A stretch of DNA of 64,000 nucleotides from Bacteroidota bacterium. GTDB lineage: Bacteria; Bacteroidota; Bacteroidia; Bacteroidales; Porphyromonadaceae. The notes beneath the pieces were generated by a model. That model searched no databases. It saw only the letters and a program-made list of their open reading frames with translations, and was not told where the DNA came from. How positions within the stretch are numbered: the stretch's first letter is position 1; each line of letters starts with the position of its first letter. Below are positions 1-6,424 of this stretch, piece by piece. Position numbers and translations under genes: made by a program. The stretch is taken from contig JAEWZH010000003.1 of NCBI GenBank assembly GCA_023395395.1, positions 1 through 64,000 on the forward strand, given 5' to 3'.

Positions 1-840
1 GAGTCGTAGTGGTTTTTACAAGCATGCTCCCTTGGTGATTGACGATGGACTTAAGAGCAGTGCTGTGCTGCACTATTGTCGCCACATTCGAGACAAACTA
101 CCTACTGCAGGGACAGAGATTCTTCAAACTCTCTGTAACGAGTATTTCGCCGAGGAGTTTTGGGTGAGTCGAGATTGGCTCTACAAGGTGCTTGGTGCCA
201 ATGATATGCTATTGAGAAAGAAAAGACCTATCGCCCTCCCCGCACTACTATGGGAGTAGTTAATCAGGCCTTTGAGGATCACCTCAATACCACTCCTAAG
301 TACATCCCAACAGGGCATGGTATGCTCTTTGTCTCAGATATTACTTACCTCAAAACGAAGGAAGGTTTCCTTTATCTTTCCCTTACCATGGATGCTTACA
401 GTCGTATTATCACCGGCTTTAGCCTACAGCGCAGCCTCACCACAGATGACCCCCTCGAAGCTTTAGATCAGACTGTAGCTTTCTGTAGGCAACACAAGAC
501 AGACCTCTCAGGAGCCATCTTCCACAGCGACAGAGGTAGCCGGTATGTATCAAGCAGGATGACCAATTATCAAGCAGAGTCAGGGATGATTACGAGTGTG
601 ACCCAAACAGGTGACTCGCTCCACAACGCCATGGCAGAGCGACTTAACGGCACCATCAAAAACGACTGGCTGTACAACTACGAGAGCCTAAGCTTTGAGG
701 AGACACAGAAAAGGATAGCTGAGTCAATAAAACTGTATAATACAGCTCGCCCCCACCGCGCCATCGGCATGATACCCCCCATGCAGATGCTACTGCCACA
801 GCACCAAAACCCGTTCACGAAGCGGACTAATGTCGCTTGA
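1..840 (+). pseudogene. IS3-family transposase (OrfB type), 5' end outside window, one frameshift
   Basis: The first frame is open from base 2 and contains the SRSGFYKHA motif typical of the start of IS3 OrfB proteins, then an HTH-like region ending near LLRKKR and running to a stop at 259. From about base 220 the homology continues in the -1 frame as KTYRPPRTTMGVV and reaches the stop at 840. The second part is an rve-type integrase core with the expected acidic residues: D in FVSDITYL, D in FHSDRGS, and E in AERLNGTIKNDW. The shift falls in an A-rich stretch at 215-226, so it could be a disabling mutation, a sequencing error or, less likely, programmed slippage. Most likely a decayed insertion sequence copy. 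I could not identify terminal inverted repeats. Confidence 0.85.
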
Positions 841-850
841 TTATATGACG

Positions 851-890
851 CACGAGCTCGCCCGCCCCTGAGAGGGGGCGGCGGCTCGTG
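851..890. repeat. GC-rich imperfect hairpin after the transposase
   Basis: Arms of 17-18 bases (CACGAGC... and ...GCTCGTG) flank a TGAGA loop just after the transposase stop. Its GC content is far above its surroundings. It may be a terminator-like structure of the insertion sequence or part of its right end; no T-run follows, so a classical terminator is doubtful. Confidence 0.5.
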
Positions 891-1028
891 GGCTCCGCCC
901 ATAATCTGCGCAAAAATATCTGTATTTGTGTACCCATTCAGGGTTAGAGGACACAGTGTGTGTACACATTGGGGATTGCAAAAATGAAGTGTATACAATA
1001 ACAGGAATAACAAACTGTGTACTATTTT

Positions 1029-1212
1029 CAGGAATACCATAATCAGAGGAGATTCGGTCGCTCTATAGAGGAGATTTGTCTGCTCTATAGAGGAGATGCG
1101 TCCGCTCTATAGAGGAAATTTGTCCGCTCTATAGAGGAGATTCGGTCGCTCGGTAGGAAGCATCTTGCCTTTCCACCGAAAGGACCTCTCTACTCGCAGA
1201 ATCTAGGTCGCT
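1029..1212. repeat. Dispersed repeat element copy 1: 22-bp-phased CTCTATAGAG array with conserved flanks
   Basis: The palindrome CTCTATAGAG occurs at 1061, 1083, 1105 and 1127, exactly 22 bp apart. A degenerate copy, CTCGGTAGGA, sits in phase at 1149. The 12-bp spacers follow GAGATTTRGTCG with variation. The left flank holds TTTTCAGGAATACCAT. The right flank, after CTCGGTAGGA, runs through TTGCCTTTCC and a CTCTCTACTCGCAGAAT stretch. The same left flank, array and right flank recur at about 11.8-12.1 kb and, with a shortened right flank, at 46.6 kb. Function unknown. The rest of 841-1425 shows no gene. Confidence 0.9.
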
Positions 1213-1359
1213 ACAGTTCATATATTTCCGTAAATAGCTTTCAACGACAGGCTTACAGATGACTCTATAGGAGACCTATATATAAGTGAAATCCCATCCA
1301 TAGAACAGCAAAATTTATCTGTACAGAGAAATAATTATTCCGAGAAAAGAGCCAAAATC

Positions 1360-1390
1360 TTTGCTAATTTCAAGATTTATGGTATCTTTG
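1360..1390 (+). promoter_or_regulatory. Bacteroidota-type promoter for the tRNA-Asn pair
   Basis: TTTG at 1360-1363 and TATCTTTG at 1383-1390 are separated by 19 bases, an exact match to the Bacteroidota -33/-7 consensus TTTG-N19-TAnnTTTG. Transcription would begin a few bases downstream, about 30 bases before the first tRNA. Confidence 0.8.
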
Positions 1391-1425
1391 CCGAGCAATC
1401 CCAAGATGTAGGGGTGGCAAGACAT

Positions 1426-1499
1426 TCTTCCATAGCTCAGTTGGTTAGAGCATCTGACTGTTAATCAGAGGGTCCTTGGTTCAAGTCCAAGTGGAAGAG
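1426..1499 (+). tRNA. tRNA-Asn (GTT), copy 1
   Basis: The cloverleaf closes by eye: acceptor TCTTCCA pairs with TGGAAGA, the D arm carries AGTTGGTTAGA, the anticodon stem TCTGA/TCAGA encloses loop CTGTTAA with anticodon GTT, and the T arm contains TTCAAGT. CCA is not encoded. The discriminator base is G. Confidence 0.95.
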
Positions 1500-1525
1500 C
1501 AAACGATTTAGGAGACGAATATTAT

Positions 1526-1599
1526 TCTTCCATAGCTCAGTTGGTTAGAGCATCTGACTGTTAATCAGAGGGTCCTTGGTTCAAGTCCAAGTGGAAGAG
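1526..1599 (+). tRNA. tRNA-Asn (GTT), copy 2, identical tandem duplicate
   Basis: All 74 bases are identical to the copy that begins exactly 100 bp upstream. The 26-base spacer is not part of the duplicated tRNA. It shares the upstream promoter and the downstream terminator, so the two are probably cut from one transcript. Confidence 0.95.
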
Positions 1600-1606
1600 C
1601 AAGTAA

Positions 1607-1645
1607 GGCACCGCCAGTGGTCAGACCACTGGTGGTGCCTCTTTT
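1607..1645 (+). terminator. Terminator of the tRNA-Asn transcript
   Basis: A 15-bp stem starting GGCACCGCC (one G-U pair) with a CAG loop ends at 1639 and is followed by a T-rich stretch (CTTTTG). Confidence 0.85.
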
Positions 1646-1763
1646 GTCCATTTCAATCTGTCACGCTGTGTCGCTTTTGTCATGAAGTCTGCATTGGCAC
1701 GCTTATTCCTATATGAATGGCAGATGAATATTTAATTAATCAACTACAAACAATATAATAGAC

Positions 1764-2036
1764 ATGAAGATTAAACCATTGGCTGATAGAGTACTTGTAG
1801 TACCAGCAGAGGCAGAGCAGAAGACAGCAAGCGGGATTATCATTCCTGACACCGCTAAGGAGAAGCCACTACAAGGTATTGTAGAGGCGACAGGTAAGGG
1901 CACTAAGGAAGAGGAGATGCTCTTGAAGGAAGGAGACCGTGTGCTCTATGGTAAATACGCTGGCACTGAGCTAGAACTTGATGGCAAGAAGTACATCATG
2001 ATGCGCCAGAGCGACATCCTAGGGGTGATTGAGTAA
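1764..2036 (+). CDS. groES: Co-chaperonin GroES
   Basis: The 90-residue product is the 10-kDa lid of the GroEL folding chamber in the cytosol. It opens with the family motif MKIKPLADRVLV, has the mobile-loop region around EKTASGIIIPDTAKEKP (residues about 19-34), and ends in the usual beta-strand motif YIMMRQSDILGVIE. Length is normal. groL follows after 35 bases, as in almost all bacteria, so the two are one operon. The leader between the tRNA terminator and the start (1646-1763) contains no CIRCE-type inverted repeat and no clear TAnnTTTG box, so its heat-shock control cannot be read from the sequence. Confidence 0.98.
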   Translation: MKIKPLADRVLVVPAEAEQKTASGIIIPDTAKEKPLQGIVEATGKGTKEEEMLLKEGDRVLYGKYAGTELELDGKKYIMMRQSDILGVIE

Positions 2037-2071
2037 TCAGATTTTTTTGAAAGAATAGAAAGAAAAGATAT

Positions 2072-3697
2072 ATGGCAAAGCAGATTAAGTTTGAAGCAGA
2101 AGCAAGAGAGCTCCTCAAAAGTGGTGTAGACCAGCTGGCAAATGCTGTGAAGGTAACCCTCGGACCTAAGGGGCGTAATGTGATACTAGACAAAAAGTTT
2201 GGTGCTCCTCATATCACCAAGGATGGTGTATCTGTAGCTCGTGAGATAGAGCTGGAGAATCCATTTGAAAACATGGGTGCACAGCTGGTAAAGGAAGTTG
2301 CGACAAAGACCAACGATGATGCTGGTGACGGGACAACCACTGCTACTGTACTCGCTCAGAGTATCATCAATGTGGGTATTAAGAACCTCGCTGCCGGGGC
2401 TAATCCAATGGATCTGAAGCGCGGTATCGATAAGGCGGTAGCTGCTGTAGTAGCTTCGCTTCGTGAGCAAAGTAAGGAGATTGGAGACGACTTAGCAAAG
2501 ATTGAGCACGTAGCTAAGATTTCAGCTAATGGCGACGAGACCATCGGTAAGCTGATTGCTGAAGCTATGGAGAAGGTGAAGAAGGAGGGCGTAATCACCG
2601 TAGAAGAGGCTAAGGGCATGGATACCACTGTAGAGGTGGTAGAGGGTATGCAGTTTGACAAAGGCTATATCTCTCCATACTTCGCTACCAACACAGAGAA
2701 GATGCTGGTGGAGTTTGAAAACCCATACATCCTCATCTATGACAAGAAGGTAAGTACACTCAAGGAGATTCTCCACATCCTAGAGCAGGTAGTACAGACT
2801 GGTCGTGGTCTGCTGATTATCGCTGAGGATATCGAGAGTGAAGCGTTGGCTACTCTAGTGGTAAACCGACTACGTGGTTCGCTCAAGGTAGCAGCAGTCA
2901 AGGCACCTGGTTTTGGCGAGCGTCGCAAGGCCATGCTGGAGGATATCGCCGTGCTAACCGGTGGTACCGTAATCACCGAGGAGACGGGTCTAAGCCTTGA
3001 GAATGCGACCATGGATATGCTCGGTTCGGCTGAGAAGATTACCATCGACAAAGACCACACAACTATCGTAAATGGTGGCGGTGCAAAGGAAGAAATCGAG
3101 GGTCGTGTGCAGCTCATCAAAAACCAAATCGAGGCAAGTACCTCTGACTACGACAAAGAGAAGCTTCAGGAGCGCTTGGCTAAACTTGCCGGCGGTGTAG
3201 CAGTTCTCTACGTAGGTGCGCCAAGTGAGGTGGAGATGAAGGAAAAGAAGGATCGTGTAGAAGACGCACTCAGTGCTACACGTGCAGCTATCGAGGAGGG
3301 GACAGTCCCTGGTGGTGGTGTGGCTTACATCCGTGCGACCAAGTCGCTTGAAAATCTTAAGGGCGAGACCGATGATGAGCAGACTGGTATCGAAATCATC
3401 CGCCGTGCTATCGAAGAGCCACTTCGTCAGATTCTAGCCAACGCTGGTAAGGAAGGTGCTGTAGTGATCCAGAAGCTCAGGGAGAGTGAGGGCGACTTTG
3501 GCTACAATGCACGCACCGATAGGTACGAGCATCTGACTGAGACTGGTGTCATCGACCCAACAAAGGTGGCACGTGTAGCTTTGGAGAATGCTGCTAGCAT
3601 CGCTGGTATGTTCCTTACTACTGAGTGCGTGATTACTGACATTCCTGAGCCAACTCCTCCAGCAATGCCTGGTGGTGGTATGGAAGGTATGATGTAA
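2072..3697 (+). CDS. groL: Chaperonin GroEL (60 kDa)
   Basis: The 541-residue ATP-dependent chaperonin subunit forms the double-ring folding chamber with GroES. The start is MAKQIKFEAEARELLKSG; the nucleotide-binding DGTTTATVLA motif lies near residues 86-95; the apical-domain motif AVKAPGFGERRK is near residue 275; the C-terminus is the flexible GGM tail (PGGGMEGMM). Length matches the family. It is the second gene of the groES-groL operon and ends just before a strong terminator. A single intact copy in this window; nothing unusual is seen. Confidence 0.98.
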   Translation: MAKQIKFEAEARELLKSGVDQLANAVKVTLGPKGRNVILDKKFGAPHITKDGVSVAREIELENPFENMGAQLVKEVATKTNDDAGDGTTTATVLAQSIINVGIKNLAAGANPMDLKRGIDKAVAAVVASLREQSKEIGDDLAKIEHVAKISANGDETIGKLIAEAMEKVKKEGVITVEEAKGMDTTVEVVEGMQFDKGYISPYFATNTEKMLVEFENPYILIYDKKVSTLKEILHILEQVVQTGRGLLIIAEDIESEALATLVVNRLRGSLKVAAVKAPGFGERRKAMLEDIAVLTGGTVITEETGLSLENATMDMLGSAEKITIDKDHTTIVNGGGAKEEIEGRVQLIKNQIEASTSDYDKEKLQERLAKLAGGVAVLYVGAPSEVEMKEKKDRVEDALSATRAAIEEGTVPGGGVAYIRATKSLENLKGETDDEQTGIEIIRRAIEEPLRQILANAGKEGAVVIQKLRESEGDFGYNARTDRYEHLTETGVIDPTKVARVALENAASIAGMFLTTECVITDIPEPTPPAMPGGGMEGMM

Positions 3698-3720
3698 TGT
3701 TGAGGAGCCTATAATACTGA

Positions 3721-3757
3721 GTGTGCCGTGGTGAGTTATCACCACGGCACACTTTTT
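3721..3757 (+). terminator. Terminator of groES-groL
   Basis: Perfect 14-bp stem (GTGTGCCGTGGTGA and its complement) with a GTTA loop, followed by TTTTTT. Confidence 0.92.
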
Positions 3758-3833
3758 TATCTATCTATTTCAAAAACACATCAAAGAGGATACACAGTCG
3801 TTGGATTGTGTATCCCCCTTGCAATGCTCCATT

Positions 3834-4040
3834 TTATCTCACCAAAGATACTTTTACGTCCTTATCTGTAGTATCAAAAGTAATTTTCCCCTCCTTAGCA
3901 AGCCAACCCAGTGCGAAACGCACATCATCCTGAGTGCGGATACCCGTACTCTTCTGGAGTTCCTTCACAGTGAGAGGTTTATTGCTCTCATTTAGAGCAT
4001 GCCAAATCAGTCCAGCGTTTGTTCCAATAACATCAATCAT
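3834..4040 (-). CDS. Small winged helix-turn-helix protein (DUF2582-like)
   Basis: The 68-residue protein reads as a compact winged-helix domain: IWHALNESNKPLTVKELQKSTG forms helices 1-2, DDVRFALGWLAKEGKI the recognition helix and start of the wing, and ITFDTTDKDVKVSLV the beta-hairpin. It resembles the DUF2582 family, small proteins of Bacteroidota and other phyla whose role is not established; DNA binding is inferred from the fold only. It is monocistronic, convergent with groL, and has its own consensus promoter. Assignment rests on pattern recognition. Confidence 0.8.
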   Translation of the reverse strand: MIDVIGTNAGLIWHALNESNKPLTVKELQKSTGIRTQDDVRFALGWLAKEGKITFDTTDKDVKVSLVR

Positions 4041-4079
4041 TTCTTTTCTGTTTTAGTTGTTAGTACCTTGTATACGAAG

Positions 4080-4110
4080 CAAATTTACGCATAATCAACC
4101 AATTGACAAA
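4080..4110 (-). promoter_or_regulatory. Promoter of the winged-helix gene
   Basis: On the minus strand TTTG (4110-4107) and TAAATTTG (4087-4080) are separated by 19 bases, an exact Bacteroidota consensus. The expected start lies about 35 bases upstream of the ATG. Confidence 0.8.
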
Positions 4111-4127
4111 AGAGAGATTTTTTAGAT

Positions 4128-4194
4128 AAGTTACTCAAAGGTACTGACGAATTGGTCACCTCTATTCTCAAGAGGATGAACCCATGAACGCTAG
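4128..4194 (-). pseudogene. Decayed copy of the murD 3' end
   Basis: Read on the minus strand this stretch aligns with the last ~70 bases of murD (4991-5060): CTAGC, GACCAATT and CCTTTGAG blocks match in order with one single-base gap, and the translation LENRGDQFVSTFE with a stop parallels murD YEDRGDQFVQAFE. Homology ends at the CTAGC block. It is in the same orientation as murD and 0.86 kb away, so it and murD bracket the small-ORF islet as degenerate direct repeats. Confidence 0.75.
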
Positions 4195-4269
4195 GTTCAA
4201 ATAATAATAAGCAAAGACACATTAGAAAAGTTAAACAATGCAAAAAACACTTTAATCATAAATAATATA

Positions 4270-4277
4270 TATATTTG
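4270..4277 (+). promoter_or_regulatory. Probable -7 box for the small-ORF pair
   Basis: TATATTTG matches TAnnTTTG. A good TTTG -33 element at the right spacing is not seen (only CTTTAA at about 4250). Rest of 4195-4339 holds no gene. Confidence 0.5.
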
Positions 4278-4339
4278 CGCACAAAGATGAGGGTAGACTG
4301 CTCTCACATTTAACCACACTTAATTATTTTTTCACAAAC

Positions 4340-4528
4340 ATGAAACAAGTTTTTAAAACGATAGAATCAGTTCATGACAAAGACTCAATCACTATGTGGG
4401 GAGGTGGCGATTGTCAAAGGCAATATGACAAAGCTATGAGGCGGTGTAGAAGAAATTACATTCTATGGGGTGGTTTATCAATTATTGGGGGGGGGCAGCT
4501 AATCCAATTGCAGGAGGGATTGCACTAA
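4340..4528 (+). CDS. Gly-rich twin-CX10C small peptide, interrupted at a poly-G tract
   Basis: As read, 62 residues ending in an unrelated tail (QLIQLQEGLH) after a run of nine G at 4487-4495. With ten (or seven) G the frame continues to a stop at 4597-4599 and gives an 86-residue peptide: charged N-terminus, C25-X10-C36, a Gly/Ala/Ile-rich hydrophobic segment (about 40-68), then C73-X10-C84 and a short tail. The two cysteine pairs have the same spacing and flank the hydrophobic part, suggesting a disulfide-held helical hairpin. This resembles secreted or bacteriocin-like peptides in general form, but I do not recognise the family. The neighbour 14 bases beyond the extended stop encodes a small membrane protein. 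Slippage, mutation or sequencing error are all possible. Confidence 0.6.
   Translation: MKQVFKTIESVHDKDSITMWGGGDCQRQYDKAMRRCRRNYILWGGLSIIGGGQLIQLQEGLH
4487..4495 (+). repeat. Homopolymer G9 tract inside the small-peptide ORF
   Basis: Nine consecutive G. Nine keeps a truncated frame; ten or seven restores the long frame; eight gives an immediate stop (GGC AGC TAA). Runs of this length are typical slippage sites for phase variation and also for base-calling errors. Confidence 0.9.
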
Positions 4529-4613
4529 TTGGTGTTACAGCTGATTTCCTTAATTGCAATAGTAATGCACAAGAAGACTATAACGATTGTATTAAATAAT
4601 CAAGTAAGCTGAA

Positions 4614-4913
4614 ATGGATAAAGACAAGACTTGGAAAATAACGTTTGGGAGAACTGATGTTGAGGGCACAGGAAGAGATTCTAACTTTTCTAAGATACTA
4701 CTAGCAATCTCGATTATTGGAGTAAGCCTTCTAGTCATTACCTCTTTTTTGGGGTTGAGCTACGAAGTAACGACTCATCCTATAGCCAAAGCATTCTTCA
4801 TTACTTTTGCTGCAGCAATGGCTATCTGGTCTATCTACTTATTATCTAAAAAGAGAATCGACATCGTGTTGATCGCAGGGGTTGTAATCGGGATTCTTTC
4901 AATATTTGTGTAA
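4614..4913 (+). CDS. Small three-helix membrane protein, function unknown
   Basis: The 99-residue protein has a hydrophilic N-terminus (1-26, DKDKTWKITFGRTD...), then three predicted membrane helices at about 27-49, 59-76 and 82-98. No domain family is recognised. It starts 14 bases after the extended reading of the preceding peptide gene, so they are probably co-transcribed. Size and topology are compatible with an immunity protein for a bacteriocin-like peptide, which is purely inference from gene order. The pair sits between murD and a murD-tail remnant, so it is probably an acquired islet. Confidence 0.65.
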   Translation: MDKDKTWKITFGRTDVEGTGRDSNFSKILLAISIIGVSLLVITSFLGLSYEVTTHPIAKAFFITFAAAMAIWSIYLLSKKRIDIVLIAGVVIGILSIFV

Positions 4914-4944
4914 CACAAAGCCAACTAATCATTTACAAAAGAAG

Positions 4945-4982
4945 CGAGGTCTTAACTCTTTAGGAGTTAAGACCTCGTCTTT
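4945..4982. terminator. Bidirectional terminator between the islet and murD
   Basis: A 14-bp perfect stem CGAGGTCTTAACTC with a TTTAG loop, followed by TCTTTA on the plus strand and A-rich sequence before it (T-rich on the minus strand). It serves the convergent small membrane gene and murD. Confidence 0.85.
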
Positions 4983-4986
4983 ATGG

Positions 4987-6417
4987 TTAATGTAGTTGCT
5001 CAAAGGCTTGGACAAATTGGTCGCCCCTATCCTCGTAGTTATTGAAGAGATCAAAGCTAGCACAAGCCGGAGAGAGGAGGACGACATCTCCCTCATGAAG
5101 ATCGAGAGCCTGTATTTGTTGGAACGCTTCTGCCATACTATGGGCAGTGGAGGTAGGAAGTTGGAGGTTGTCGAAACTCTTGTGGAGCTTGTCAGTATCG
5201 AGGGTAAGGAAGATTAGGGCTTTGGCTTTGGCTTTTACCAAATCATATATCTCTGAGTAGTCATTCCCCTTATCTGTACCACCAAGGAATAGGATGGTAC
5301 GCCCATCGGGCATTGCGCTCAGGGCATGGGCTGTGGCATCGAGATTGGTGCCCTTGGAGTCATTGACAAAGGTGACGCCATGCCACTCACCGAGTATCTG
5401 AGTACGGTGTCTGACTCCTCCGAAAGTGGAGAAAGCTTTGACAACCTCGGGGTGGTCGGGCGCAATGCCGTAGGCATGGAGCGCTAGAGCAGCTGCCATT
5501 ACATTCTGAGCATTGTGCTCTCCCCGGAGTCGGAAACTACTGAAGTCGTAGGTAACACCTCCCGGTAGGTGAATCGTCTTGCCGTCAAAATAGGCAGTGG
5601 CCCTAGAATCTCTGCATGAGAAGGTAAGGATATGTTCGGCAGTGAGCGAATGCTCTCTCTTCAACTGGCAAAGATACTGATCGTCTGCATTGAGAATGGC
5701 ATAGTCGCCTGCACCTTGGTTTTGGAAGATACGCCACTTGGCAAGGGCATAGTTTTCATACTTATGGTCGTACCTATCTAGGTGGTCAGGGGAGAGATTG
5801 AGAAGCATCGCAATACGAAGATGGGTATCGTACATACGATCGAGCTGGAAGCTACTTAGCTCCATCGCAAAAGTATCGGCGTCTCCGTCCAATACTTTCC
5901 GTGCGAGCGAGGCACCAATATTGCCACAAGCTGTACTATGTACTCCCGCAGCACGTAGTCCCATATCCACTAGTGTGGTGGTAGTGGTCTTGCCATTACT
6001 TCCAGTAATACCAATAAACTGCTCCGGGCGTAGGTATCGAGCAGCAAACTCTATCTCAGAGATAATGGGAAGCCCCTGCTCCTCGCACTGCACGATTACC
6101 GGAGCAGTATCGGGGATACCGGGGCTTTTAATAACTTCACAAGCTCGATTGAGATTAGATAGGATATGTCCTCCATCTTCATAAGGAATTCCCTCTGACC
6201 GGAGTAGCGCTTTCGTTTCGGGTTTTATCCGACCGTTGTCTGACAAAAAAGAGGCAATACCCTTCTTCTTAGCCAATAGAGCTGCGCTCACTCCACTCTC
6301 TCCTCCTCCGAGGATAACAATCTCCCTCCCTACAATCTTGATCAATGGAATTTGTTCGCCACGCTCGTCAATAGCTGCTTCAGGATTGGGGCGATTGATA
6401 AAAAACTCTTTACTCAT
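4987..6417 (-). CDS. murD: UDP-N-acetylmuramoylalanine--D-glutamate ligase
   Basis: Cytosolic Mur ligase that adds D-glutamate to UDP-MurNAc-L-Ala. Of 476 residues, the Rossmann-like N-domain begins at EIVILGGGESG (about 32), the ATP loop GSNGKTT is at 139-145, LSPDHLDRY (around 210) is in the central domain, and NDSKGTN with FLGGTDKGNDYS belongs to the C-terminal domain. Length is slightly over the usual 450 because of an extended N-terminus (about 25 residues). Last gene of ftsL-ftsI-murE-mraY-murD; seven bases follow mraY. In most Bacteroidota ftsW and murG come next, but here a terminator and an acquired-looking islet do. Its 3' end is duplicated in decayed form near 4.15 kb. Confidence 0.97.
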   Translation of the reverse strand: MSKEFFINRPNPEAAIDERGEQIPLIKIVGREIVILGGGESGVSAALLAKKKGIASFLSDNGRIKPETKALLRSEGIPYEDGGHILSNLNRACEVIKSPGIPDTAPVIVQCEEQGLPIISEIEFAARYLRPEQFIGITGSNGKTTTTTLVDMGLRAAGVHSTACGNIGASLARKVLDGDADTFAMELSSFQLDRMYDTHLRIAMLLNLSPDHLDRYDHKYENYALAKWRIFQNQGAGDYAILNADDQYLCQLKREHSLTAEHILTFSCRDSRATAYFDGKTIHLPGGVTYDFSSFRLRGEHNAQNVMAAALALHAYGIAPDHPEVVKAFSTFGGVRHRTQILGEWHGVTFVNDSKGTNLDATAHALSAMPDGRTILFLGGTDKGNDYSEIYDLVKAKAKALIFLTLDTDKLHKSFDNLQLPTSTAHSMAEAFQQIQALDLHEGDVVLLSPACASFDLFNNYEDRGDQFVQAFEQLH

Positions 6418-6424
6418 ATCAGAA

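Noticed and set aside
1..840. Two separate transposase genes (32-259 and 250-840)
   Set aside because: Both parts belong to one IS3 OrfB protein; the first is open from the window edge and joins the second by a -1 shift, so they are one interrupted gene.
900..1030. Right terminal inverted repeat of the insertion sequence around TGTGTACACA
   Set aside because: The palindromic TGTGTACACA is suggestive, but without the left end inside the window it cannot be matched.
1029..1170. CRISPR-like array (short repeats with regular spacers)
   Set aside because: The spacers are also repeated (same 12-bp consensus), the unit is only 22 bp, and no cas genes are near. It is a tandem repeat, not a CRISPR array.
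1646..1763. CIRCE operator or HrcA control in front of groES
   Set aside because: No TTAGCACTC-N9-GAGTGCTAA type inverted repeat is present in the leader.
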